DNA of 64,000 nt, taken from CBDFKS01 sp965248905. Lineage in GTDB: Bacteria; Chloroflexota; Dehalococcoidia; Lucifugimonadales; JAGWBF01. Below the pieces are notes generated by a model. That model did not search any database, was not told the origin of the DNA, and saw only the letters and a program-made list of their open reading frames with translations. Positions within the stretch are counted from its first letter, which is position 1; every line of letters starts with the position of its first letter. The DNA lies in assembly GCA_965248905.1 (NCBI GenBank), contig CBDFKS010000007.1, positions 2,046,001-2,110,000 on the forward strand, in the 5' to 3' direction. Positions 26,701-33,818 of the stretch are shown here, piece after piece. Position numbers and translations under genes: made by a program.

Positions 26701-27050
26701 TGATTGCTCACCTGGAAGAGGCGGAATCTCGATTTGGCGGGGAAGGATTCGGTGAGTTGGGTAAGCACCTTTTCCTACGTACCAGCGATGAACTCTGGAT
26801 AGGCCATTTCGCCCATCTTCAGGAGCTCATGTCCAGCATCCAGCATGGGTTCTATAGCCACCAAGCCGCCTTATCCGAGTATGTCCTCCAGGCCTTCAAA
26901 GAACAGAGGGCCTTCCGACAGCAGCTCGTCAGCTTGTTCTTGTCCAGGCTGGTGAGGTTCCCTACAACTGGCGTCCCTGCCCAGCCAACGGTGAGAGGTC
27001 GCCTGTTGGAAGGCGATCTGGCGCACGATGTTGCGTTGGTCCTGGTATGA
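23766..27050 (+). CDS. SecA-like preprotein translocase ATPase (accessory SecA)
   Basis: A 1094-residue SecA homologue, longer than the usual 850-950. Motor motifs: Walker A-type GEGKT at 213-217, TANDYLAARD at 238-247, DEVDHALIDEASTP (Walker B, 317-330), SGMTGTA, TNMAGRGTDIVL near 696, QLKGRSGRQGEFGLTR near 809. The motor is complete, so ATP hydrolysis is likely. Differences from housekeeping SecA: NSGEGKT instead of KTGEGKT, an extended N-terminus, an insert of ~150 residues (about 340-510) between the DEVD box and the helicase C-half, and no C-terminal CxC zinc motif. It is therefore probably a dedicated SecA2-type exporter or a repurposed SecA motor for this cluster, perhaps moving the lipoprotein encoded next. 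Confidence 0.88.
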   Translation: MNSPMIRKSSGHTWDKPSTLKKVMRSGVLDMIRGQNFTGYSDAGLLDAFRALAPPDQLSSTADILPAAYGLLAEAIDRRLGAWRIFGDRLNEPNLERCKAIAARVLNSSEYLTRKDTYVDDVFLESSGFADSLAASSADMNLDRDDQTIIRTLVYVSEKAVTRRRPDILLPAEFYLALARKDHGKVASLHVTDEQVLAGIMLYQGNVVELNSGEGKTIAAAFPAALHALSGRSVHIITANDYLAARDCQLLEPVYRSLGLTADVVLSYLSDEERKDAYTKKVVYGTLREFGFDFLRDNLKTSPEDLIQGKLEVAIVDEVDHALIDEASTPMIIGGMPTGTGRTLARVRKSVEDLIARQNVVTLGLAEQLNDIGHNSTDQDILLAKLMMGRPDHPSLKQHQGDNPVQHKRARRLADREKDDYPNSVLATGLLYIIDPQNRYVTLTEAGQELLEALLGIFFDAGSLEQRISSVTKDSNLSLGERRKARAKLTRRLLRQYSLGNQVYQMLRACLLLTKDADYLVSEDTVVLIDRCTGRPRPDSRYQQGLQAALEAKEGVTVHPDSEVLAQISVQSYVSQYWKVSGMTGTAQTSRDEFLEMYGLDVQILPPTQPSVRVDSGFRVYAARDCKLAAVVDEVEACRRVGRPVLVATPTIEQSEEISHLLTGRGVPHNLLNAVSSHDEARIVKEAGNFGSVTVATNMAGRGTDIVLEANLSGLVAGRYRDLVQQLLSEGASCVTLNCNTKREADILWDELSRNGAFAATMDYEDNLERIRLTPNPASQGDGEPIALDFGLGLYVIGIELSQSARIDLQLKGRSGRQGEFGLTRFFLSFEDQFFAHWAADLVCPSKGGEKDPAGRDFFEGRDMARLLKEAQGTIEGEAEALRRYVRDYGSVLDAHTLLYYRMRREVMASQSFRDETLKMAGHNARYVVHHHFPEEIVADYGLRFDQMAEVLQEDYGIDCSGLRGYDRDSLTKGIDDLLIAHLEEAESRFGGEGFGELGKHLFLRTSDELWIGHFAHLQELMSSIQHGFYSHQAALSEYVLQAFKEQRAFRQQLVSLFLSRLVRFPTTGVPAQPTVRGRLLEGDLAHDVALVLV

Positions 27051-27120
27051 CAGCCGACTATGACTTGAGTGGAGCGGTCCTCTCTAGCCCAGGTAGCGGC
27101 AACGTGATGGAGGAGTAACA

Positions 27121-27909
27121 ATGGTAAAGAAACTGGGTAAACTGGGAATAGTCGGCGGCGGAATAATCGCCACCGGGCCATTGCTGGTCGCGTGTGGCGG
27201 GGGGGTGAGCGCCGAGGAGTGGGCAGCCACCGATGGCGCGGCGGGAAGGATCAACCTGGATGATGTCCAGGAAGCGTTCAAGAAATCGAACAGCGCAACC
27301 GATTTCGAACGGCGGGTCAACGAGATCTTCGAAGGCGACGGCCTCATATACATCCGGGCACGGCAGGATGGCGAAGCCCTTACCCTGGAAGGCTGGGAAG
27401 ACCTCAACGGTAACGACGAGATAGATGATGCCCAAGATGATTTACTTTTCTCCATCGTCAAAGAACAGGACACAAATAACATGCAAGGACATGGAGCCAA
27501 TGGACATTATCGCCGCTCCTTCGGAGGCGGAGACTTCCTGTTCACCTATCTCCTCCTTTCAAGCTTCTCTCGCGGCCCCTACTTTTACAATACACCTTCC
27601 ACCCGCGGGGGCACTCTGAGGACCCAACGGAAGAGCTACAGGAGCTCTTCGAGCTACACCCGCCAGGTGTCGAAGAACAGCACGTTCCAGAGCAATCAGA
27701 AGAGGTTCGCCGGGTCTCGTTACCGGCAAGCAGGTCAGAATCAGACCTCAGCTCGGCGGACGTACCAAAACACCCAGAGGACAACCGGACAATTCAAGAG
27801 CTCAAGTAACATCTCCCGGAGTTCAGCCGGAACAGCCCGGGGCGGCGGCGCACGGGGTGGAGGCGGAGTTCATATGGTCCTGAAAAAGGGGAGGCGAAGC
27901 GCCATTTGA
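27121..27909 (+). CDS. Lipoprotein with calcium-loop-like motif and Arg/Ser/Gly-rich tail
   Basis: A 262-residue protein. The N-terminus MVKKLGKLG, a hydrophobic stretch and LLVACGGG form a lipoprotein signal with lipid Cys at 25. Around residue 94 D-L-N-G-N-D-E-I-D-D resembles an EF-hand/dockerin loop. The last ~110 residues are low-complexity and strongly basic (RSSSSYTRQ, RRTYQNTQRTTG, ending GGGARGGGGVHMVLKKGRR), like RNA- or wall-polymer-binding tails. GGAGG lies 7 bases before the ATG. It follows the SecA-like gene by 70 bases and is a candidate export client. No family is recognised for the middle. Confidence 0.7.
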   Translation: MVKKLGKLGIVGGGIIATGPLLVACGGGVSAEEWAATDGAAGRINLDDVQEAFKKSNSATDFERRVNEIFEGDGLIYIRARQDGEALTLEGWEDLNGNDEIDDAQDDLLFSIVKEQDTNNMQGHGANGHYRRSFGGGDFLFTYLLLSSFSRGPYFYNTPSTRGGTLRTQRKSYRSSSSYTRQVSKNSTFQSNQKRFAGSRYRQAGQNQTSARRTYQNTQRTTGQFKSSSNISRSSAGTARGGGARGGGGVHMVLKKGRRSAI

Positions 27910-27952
27910 TCACATTGGGACCCGCTGGCTCTTATTCCAGGGAAGAGCCGGG

Positions 27953-29044
27953 ATGAACAGTTCGAAACACCAGGACACCCCCTTACAGCTTCGAGCTCAC
28001 CTGGGCGGCATGAGGCCCGAGGACCTTTTGGAAGTCGTTCTCCCGGCAGAGTACGCCGATCTTCGGATCGGCGAGTTTCTCGAAGTGGTCTTTCCAGAGG
28101 ATGAAAATGGCCGGTCCGTCTTTGAGGAGATGTTCGATCTACGGGAAAACCCCGACCTGCCGGAGATCTACGGCATGCTGTTGGAAGTGGTGAGCCGGTG
28201 GAGATCGGGTGATTATGATCTCAAACTCTCGCTGGCCGATGGCACAGCAGTAGAGCTATCCGATCCCACGTTGGCCCTCCTTCAGCCGTCTGAATCCCGA
28301 GACCCAGGCCAGCTGAGCTACCCTTTGCTGGACCTGAAGATGGAACGGGAATTCCCAACCTTAGATCATGCTGTGCAGGAAGGCTACTGGGAGGATAAGG
28401 CAACGCTGATGGGGTGGCTCCAGTCACTGACCTTGCTATATTTCCTGGACAAACACGAATTCAAGCTTTCCCTCAATCCCTCAACCGAGACGGATCGGAG
28501 ATTGCTCACCGTCGCTGACGATATTGTGGAAGGACCGATCATCCTGCCATCCAAGGAGACCGGTTGTTTCCTAATCACAGAAAATGGCAGGCGGTTTCTG
28601 GGAATTCAGATCGCCGAGACCGAGTCTTACATCGACCGTTACGACCTTTTCAAGGATGTGGCCTATGACGAAGAGGACGGCACGGCGGAGTTTGGTACGG
28701 GTCTAGGACAGGATCTGAGGGTTCAAATATACATCAACGAAGGACTGGACCCGGTCCGTACGGTTTTCTTGCTTCGTCTATACGATGGCAGCTTGGATGA
28801 GTTCACCGGTATCTGGCCCGAAAAAATACACGATGAGAGTTTCTACAACGATGTCCTGGCACCTGTGATGGACCACCACCGCGTGGAGGATGGCCTTATC
28901 GGACAGATCATAGACAGCGGCTTTGCCCTTCTCGAAGAGGAGATGGAGGAGCAGCGGGAAAGCCGTTCGAATCAGAAGATTCTGGAGATGGTCGGAGGAA
29001 CTCCTGGCCTTTTGCTAGATGGCGAAGAACAGGATAAGGGCTGA
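27953..29044 (+). CDS. Acidic protein of unknown function
   Basis: A 363-residue protein, very acidic, no signal peptide or TM segment. Visible features: the repeated VVLPAEY / VVFPEDEN segments near residues 27-50, LLQSLTLLYFLDKHEF-type hydrophobic core at ~150-170 (GWLQSLTLLYFLDK), and an acidic tail EEEMEEQRESRSNQ. It lies 43 bases after the lipoprotein gene, same strand. Its last 30 bases overlap the convergent DUF350 gene. I do not recognise a family; a cytoplasmic partner of the export/channel genes is possible. Confidence 0.65.
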   Translation: MNSSKHQDTPLQLRAHLGGMRPEDLLEVVLPAEYADLRIGEFLEVVFPEDENGRSVFEEMFDLRENPDLPEIYGMLLEVVSRWRSGDYDLKLSLADGTAVELSDPTLALLQPSESRDPGQLSYPLLDLKMEREFPTLDHAVQEGYWEDKATLMGWLQSLTLLYFLDKHEFKLSLNPSTETDRRLLTVADDIVEGPIILPSKETGCFLITENGRRFLGIQIAETESYIDRYDLFKDVAYDEEDGTAEFGTGLGQDLRVQIYINEGLDPVRTVFLLRLYDGSLDEFTGIWPEKIHDESFYNDVLAPVMDHHRVEDGLIGQIIDSGFALLEEEMEEQRESRSNQKILEMVGGTPGLLLDGEEQDKG

Positions 29045-29902
29045 ACTGATCACTATCGAGCTCTCGACAAAGGCAACGCCCACGTTGCGCTCCGCAGCCA
29101 GCTCATTCGATATCTTAGTCGTTGGAAGCAGCAAAACGTCAATCAACAGGCGCAGCACAAAAAGAAGGACGAAGCCGATCACAACGAAAACAAAAAACGA
29201 TGCCAGAGCGTCGTTCCAGCCGTTGAAGTTTCCAAACACCGCCTTAAAGGTAACAAGGCCCATGGCTACCAGGTTGCTACCCAGTGCGATTCCTACGGCT
29301 GTGTTGTCTCCTTCAATCTCCCTATGTATATCGAAGGGGGTCGTAAGCTGATAAAAAAGCGCGAATAATATCAGCACCACCAGACCCATCCCAAAGAAAG
29401 CCAGGGCGGTGTCTGGCCCTCCACCCTCACCGGAAGCTGCCCCACCGATCAGTAGCCCAGTCGCTATGTAGGTCCCGAACTCCACGGCGCCGGCGCCCAC
29501 GTTTTTTCCTTCTACTATTTGTTTCTCTATGTCAAACTTGTACAATACCAGACGGTTCACAATGACCCTGACGATGTTCAACGCCACGATTCCAACAAGG
29601 CTGTATAAGAACACCTCCAGTACATCCTCGCCGAAGTCACGGTTGAACCCCAACCCTTCCTGCGTAGACACCAGGAAGGGTTGGTACAGGGCTCCCAGAA
29701 ACACCAGAATGATCCCCACCAGATAGCCGGAAAGCCGCAGGGATACAGCAAGGTTCCTGCCCTTGGTAACCTGCTCATCGATGCGGTAAGGCGTCACAAG
29801 ATCCCTGGCTAACTTAGCCAGGGTCAAGATAGCCAACCCCAGCGCCACATAAACCAAGCCCCTCGGTATCGTCTCCAGAGTGTCGATAAAAGCATCATAC
29901 AT
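29015..29902 (-). CDS. DUF350 family membrane protein (two DUF350 units)
   Basis: A 295-residue integral membrane protein with about eight hydrophobic helices. Two tandem DUF350-type units (PF03994) can be seen: each has the pattern 'hydrophobic helix - DE...... N.AV.. . .. GY..G' (EQVTKGRNLAVSLRLSGYL; EIEGDNTAVGIALGSNLVA; also EKQIVEGKNVGAGAVEFGTY). In E. coli the DUF350 protein YjfL sits with a PspA-like protein and a glutathionylspermidine-synthase-like ATP-grasp enzyme. Here it directly follows DUF4178 (2-base gap) and lies downstream of a polyamine-type decarboxylase, a comparable association. The function is unknown. Confidence 0.85.
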   Translation of the reverse strand: MYDAFIDTLETIPRGLVYVALGLAILTLAKLARDLVTPYRIDEQVTKGRNLAVSLRLSGYLVGIILVFLGALYQPFLVSTQEGLGFNRDFGEDVLEVFLYSLVGIVALNIVRVIVNRLVLYKFDIEKQIVEGKNVGAGAVEFGTYIATGLLIGGAASGEGGGPDTALAFFGMGLVVLILFALFYQLTTPFDIHREIEGDNTAVGIALGSNLVAMGLVTFKAVFGNFNGWNDALASFFVFVVIGFVLLFVLRLLIDVLLLPTTKISNELAAERNVGVAFVESSIVISSALILFFAI

Positions 29903-29904
29903 GG

Positions 29905-30546
29905 TCAGCCTCGGCCCCTTAACACGGATATTTTCCCTGGAGGAACTACCTCACTGATGAAGACCTGGAACGGCACCCCTTCCCACTTTACAACGGATAG
30001 GACGCGCTTTTCCTCCTGACTGATGAAATCCCAAAGGTAAAACCCCTCTCCGTCACCATCCTCATCCTCGTAATAGATCACCTCTTGGCTGTTCTTATAG
30101 TAGTAGCGCGTACCTTCATGGGTGAAATGGTTGTCGATGGAATTTTCCTCGTCCATCTGGATAAGCTTCTCTTCTGTGAGGCCCACACTGGCTAGGCCCA
30201 TGGGCCTCTTGTTGGTGGTGGCCGTCACGAACAGCTCATCCTCTTCCGCCCACTCAACCCAGAACCGCCTTTCACCGTCCTCCCCGATGACCTCGAACCA
30301 CTCCCCTGCATCGCTTTCGTACCGGTTCTTCTGTTCTACAACGAAGCTATCCCGGCGCTCGATGGAGCGATAAACCTCGTCAAACCCTTCGGTCAACCCG
30401 AATAAAGCGACCTCGTCCCCAACTTCCGGGTTCCCAGCGCTGCCGTCCAGCACAGGGCCAGCCGGTTGTGATGTCCCTTGTTTCTTGCCCTTTCCAAATA
30501 GCCGCCTAAACATGATCCCATATTTCAAACCGAGTGTATCTAGCAC
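29905..30546 (-). CDS. DUF4178 family protein
   Basis: About 213 residues from GTG 30546, or 202 from the ATG at 30513 (MFRRLFGKGKKQG), which looks more natural. The body is beta-rich with the DUF4178 pattern (PF13785): RYESDAGEWFEVIGEDGERRFWVEWAEED, then TRYYYKNSQEVIYYEDEDGDGEGFYLWDF and SVVKWEGVPFQVFISE. It is soluble and acidic. DUF4178 genes are often next to DUF350 and spermidine-synthase-like genes; here the neighbours are DUF350 downstream and DUF3326/nspC-like genes upstream, all on the minus strand. Confidence 0.82.
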   Translation of the reverse strand: MLDTLGLKYGIMFRRLFGKGKKQGTSQPAGPVLDGSAGNPEVGDEVALFGLTEGFDEVYRSIERRDSFVVEQKNRYESDAGEWFEVIGEDGERRFWVEWAEEDELFVTATTNKRPMGLASVGLTEEKLIQMDEENSIDNHFTHEGTRYYYKNSQEVIYYEDEDGDGEGFYLWDFISQEEKRVLSVVKWEGVPFQVFISEVVPPGKISVLRGRG

Positions 30547-30588
30547 GGGAATGGGTATCCACTATTGTAGATTTGAAATGAGACAGAG

Positions 30589-32025
30589 TCAAATGGACCT
30601 CGGGCTGTCAAAGGCAGGTTCCCGACCTGATCGGAATCCGCTATCGGGTAGCTCACGTACGCCGGGTTCGTTATGCGGACCATCAATCTGGTGCTGGCCC
30701 ACCAATAGAGGTCGTTCATGTTCCACGGTGGCGGGCAAGATGGGACGCCGTACAATCGTCGGATCGATCCCAGCTTTAAAAGCTGCCATTACTCCAGCCG
30801 CTTCCCAGTAGTTGTCAACGATGTGCAGTTGCCCTTGCTTCCAGGGTAGGGAGGTAAGATCGTTCCTCATCAACGTCCTGTTCTCCCGCACCGAGATCAC
30901 CGGTATCCCCTGCTCCAACGCAGCCAGAGTCGGCAGTCCCAAACACCCGTCGGGTATCACCAAACATGCCACATCGCTGGCGGTTAGTACACCGTTGGCC
31001 ATCATCGCCTCGCTGTCGGTCACGATCTTCGGACTTCTCTGGAGTCCCTTCAGGATGCTATGAAGAAAGGTCAAGGAAATAGCTTCCGCAGCCATCCGAG
31101 GGTCCACGATTCCGGTGTCCATGCTGGCGATCTCCTCTGACTCCAGCATTGGTGAGTGGGCCGACGGCACATCGTATGACGCGGAAATAGTGTGGGTGAG
31201 CATAGCTTCGACGCCACCCCAGGGATTGACCATGCTTCCCCCACTCTGGAAATAGTCACGATGGTAGCTGGGGGGAACCGAGATCACCGACGAAACGGCG
31301 ATGGCATCATAATCCCCGCGGTGCTGATCAAAAACTCTGAACAGACGGTCCAAACCTGCAACATGGCCCACAGCCGTTCCGGACGCCGAGTAGCTTGATC
31401 TCATTTCGAGGGGAGGATCAAGCTGGACCACCCGTGGGCAAATCAACCCGTAGGATGCTCGAGCAGCGTTGACGGCGTTGATCGCGCCATCTACAAACAC
31501 CTGGTCATAGTGAGAGTCGATTACCACCAGGACCCGGTTTGAGCGTACCGGTTGCAGGCCTGCGGTGCCCATGAGCATCCGGCTAAGGGCACCACCCTCT
31601 ACATACAGAGAATTTGCCGGCATCTCATTAATATCTGAAGCGTTGACAACGTTGGGATGGGTGATTAATGTGTCACATACCGAGGCCAGTAGCTGCGCGA
31701 CCGGGGTTGCATCCCCCGCATGTCCACCTATGTCCGCTCCCACACCTGTCGGGATCACCAGGACGGCGTTGAACCTTTGGGTGTTCTCTACCTTCCTCCT
31801 GGCAAACTTGAGGAGGGAGTTACGGGAAAAGGAGATGGAGTCCTCGTTATCATGGAAGGCTGCGATCTCACACCGGTACAGGTCCTCTTTGGATTCGGAA
31901 ATGACGAGGCGAACAGGTGTGTCATCATCGGTGAGACGAGCATCGATCTCCCTGGCTAAATACGCCAGAATGCTTCCATCGCCCGTGGGTGCTGGGAATT
32001 CAATTTCAGTTTGGAACAAGTGCAT
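30589..32025 (-). CDS. DUF3326 family protein
   Basis: About 478 residues from the ATG at 32025; a longer start at 32052 is possible. The sequence carries the recognisable DUF3326 (PF11805) blocks: VLVIPTGVGADIGGHAGDATP, THPNVVNASDINEMP, NSLYVEGGALSRMLMG, and CLGLPTLAALEQGIPVISVREN. The role is unknown; cyanobacterial and plant homologues exist. Its start overlaps the end of the nspC-like gene by 20 bases (47 with the longer start), so the two are translationally coupled. The last ~40 residues look unlike the family and may be an extended tail. Confidence 0.85.
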   Translation of the reverse strand: MHLFQTEIEFPAPTGDGSILAYLAREIDARLTDDDTPVRLVISESKEDLYRCEIAAFHDNEDSISFSRNSLLKFARRKVENTQRFNAVLVIPTGVGADIGGHAGDATPVAQLLASVCDTLITHPNVVNASDINEMPANSLYVEGGALSRMLMGTAGLQPVRSNRVLVVIDSHYDQVFVDGAINAVNAARASYGLICPRVVQLDPPLEMRSSYSASGTAVGHVAGLDRLFRVFDQHRGDYDAIAVSSVISVPPSYHRDYFQSGGSMVNPWGGVEAMLTHTISASYDVPSAHSPMLESEEIASMDTGIVDPRMAAEAISLTFLHSILKGLQRSPKIVTDSEAMMANGVLTASDVACLVIPDGCLGLPTLAALEQGIPVISVRENRTLMRNDLTSLPWKQGQLHIVDNYWEAAGVMAAFKAGIDPTIVRRPILPATVEHERPLLVGQHQIDGPHNEPGVRELPDSGFRSGREPAFDSPRSI

Positions 32026-33265
32026 CAGGCTGCATCCCCCATCTGCAAGCATATTCCTCGAAGGTGAATCGCTTTTTTAACACCAGGTCGCCATGGGCGG
32101 TCAACGCATAGATCGATGGGAAGTTAAGGCCGTTGAAGGTGTGAGCCTTTACTAGTGTGTACGCGCCGAAGTCGCCAAAGACGACCCTGGAACCGACCTC
32201 CAGAGGCTCCTCGAAGGAGTATTCCCCGAAAATATCTCCTGCCAGGCATGTGGAGCCCGCTAGCAAGTAGCTGAATTTGCCGGTTTCTGATGCTCCTAAT
32301 ACATACGGAAGGTACTGGTATTCGAACACCTCGGGCATATGATTTATTGAGGTGTCGAGAATGGCGATAGACCGGCCATCGCTGCAAAAAACATCAAGTA
32401 CGGTGGATGCAAGGTAGCCAGCTTCACGTACTATGGCCGAACCCGGCTCGACGAACACCTTCAGACCATATCGGCTCCGCAGCATTTGAACAGCTTCGAT
32501 GAACTGCTGGGTACCACCATCCTCCTCTTCGAACAGGTAACCTCCTCCCAGATTTATCCACTGGAAGCTGGGCAGGAGATTTCCGATCTGCTTGACGAGT
32601 TGCCGGACCATCATGAGTAACTCCCCGAGGTCTGGAGAGTCGCAGTTAGCATGGATATGTATGCCGCTAAGCCCATCAGCAGCCGAAGGCATAGGGCTTG
32701 TTCCATCTGCTATCTCTTGGATCGGTACTCCCAGTTTTGAGTGTTGCCGGCAAGGGTCGTATCTAGGGTCCGATACCAAGGACCTCTGCGGGTTGATCCT
32801 GAGACCGTAGCTTACCCTGCTTCCCAGCTCATTTTTGTGACGGTGCCACTGGGAGATGGAATTGAAAGAGATGTAATCGCACAGCTGGGCGAGCCTGTCC
32901 ATCTCACTGGATCTCAAGCCTGGAGTGGTCAGATGTACCGTTCTCTCCCCCTCTGTCACAGTTCGGGCCATGACTGCTTCAAACATGGAGCTGACTGAGA
33001 ACCCGTCGACATAAGGCGCGATGAGCCCTAGCACCTCAATTAAGGTCAGGGGCTTTAAGGAATAGAGCAGCTGGCAGCCAGCCATATCCGCCATATTGCG
33101 CAAATATTCACAACGTTGAACGATGGCTTCCTCATCGTAGACGAACGCAGGGGTGTCCAGACCGTTGCAAGAAACTAGGATGTCCTCGACGGAATCCTCT
33201 TCGCAAACGGTAGATTTGCTCTGGGGATTGAGTTGGTTCTCCGTGGTGTGCATTTTTAGATTCAA
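32006..33265 (-). CDS. nspC: Carboxynorspermidine decarboxylase-like PLP enzyme
   Basis: A 419-residue fold-III PLP decarboxylase (ornithine/DAP/arginine decarboxylase type). NspC-like features: TPAFVYDEEAIVQRC, the PLP Lys in LLYSLKPL, GFSVSSMFEAVMAR, GLRINPQRS then YDPCRQHSKLGV, GIHIHANCDS, WINLGGGYLF, VEPGSAIVREAGYL and the active-site Cys in STCLAGDIFGEYSF. NspC removes CO2 from carboxynorspermidine or carboxyspermidine, the last step of an alternative polyamine pathway. The partner dehydrogenase is not in view, and the substrate is inferred. The first ~28 residues look like an extra N-terminal tail. First gene of the operon with DUF3326, DUF4178 and DUF350. Confidence 0.78.
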   Translation of the reverse strand: MNLKMHTTENQLNPQSKSTVCEEDSVEDILVSCNGLDTPAFVYDEEAIVQRCEYLRNMADMAGCQLLYSLKPLTLIEVLGLIAPYVDGFSVSSMFEAVMARTVTEGERTVHLTTPGLRSSEMDRLAQLCDYISFNSISQWHRHKNELGSRVSYGLRINPQRSLVSDPRYDPCRQHSKLGVPIQEIADGTSPMPSAADGLSGIHIHANCDSPDLGELLMMVRQLVKQIGNLLPSFQWINLGGGYLFEEEDGGTQQFIEAVQMLRSRYGLKVFVEPGSAIVREAGYLASTVLDVFCSDGRSIAILDTSINHMPEVFEYQYLPYVLGASETGKFSYLLAGSTCLAGDIFGEYSFEEPLEVGSRVVFGDFGAYTLVKAHTFNGLNFPSIYALTAHGDLVLKKRFTFEEYACRWGMQPDALVPN

Positions 33266-33686
33266 CGGTGGTTCACTACATCCCCATTCACTACCTGATC
33301 CCGCTACCTGGGCACCCCGTGACAGGCGCCGATCGGATAACGAGGGCTAGATTCCCGCGTCGGAGTTTCCGCCCCGTCGCAACACTGTGTCAGGGCATGT
33401 AGGAGTAAACAAAGTACCGAAACGCGGGCGAAATAGCTGACCAATTCTACCACGGGACAATTTCATCCACAACGACCCATGTATGTCAGGTAGATTAGTG
33501 ACACCTGGACCTCATTTAGTAGGGCGTGGCGCTCATTTCCAACCCAGGAACTGGCTCCTTTAGGGACGGCCCCAACTGCAACCCGTCCCCGAGCTCGGTC
33601 GGCCGACTTCTTTCTTGAAGGGGAACTAAAAGATGAGGCCGACCAAGGATTTATAGCTCGCGTATAAGGAATAAAAGGCCTTACAA
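33266..33686. other. Intergenic region between divergent operons
   Basis: No gene recognised. A dispersed repeat copy lies at 33272-33304. The rest is unremarkable until the promoter before the TelA-family gene. Confidence 0.5.
33272..33304. repeat. Dispersed intergenic repeat, copy A
   Basis: TTCACTACATCCCCATTCAC followed by TACCTGATC matches 26 of 33 bases at 40255-40287 and resembles 62932-62964. All three lie between genes. The family and function are unknown. Confidence 0.35.
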
Positions 33687-33695
33687 TGGTATAAT
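33687..33695 (+). promoter_or_regulatory. Extended -10 promoter for the TelA-family gene
   Basis: TGGTATAAT is a perfect -10 with the extended TGn element; no -35 match at the right distance. It would give a leader of about 120 bases before the ATG at 33819. Confidence 0.45.
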
Positions 33696-33818
33696 CGTGG
33701 CAGTTAGAACATTCTTAACATGAGAGTCGTAACGCACCTGGAGATGCCTGATAGGTTAGTGGGCTCCCGGAGCGGGGCTACCCACCAAATGCAACGAAAA
33801 CATTAGGAGGCACGCGCC

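Noticed and set aside
23766..27050. Housekeeping SecA
   Set aside because: The divergent Walker A context, large insert, missing zinc tail and accessory neighbours argue against it.
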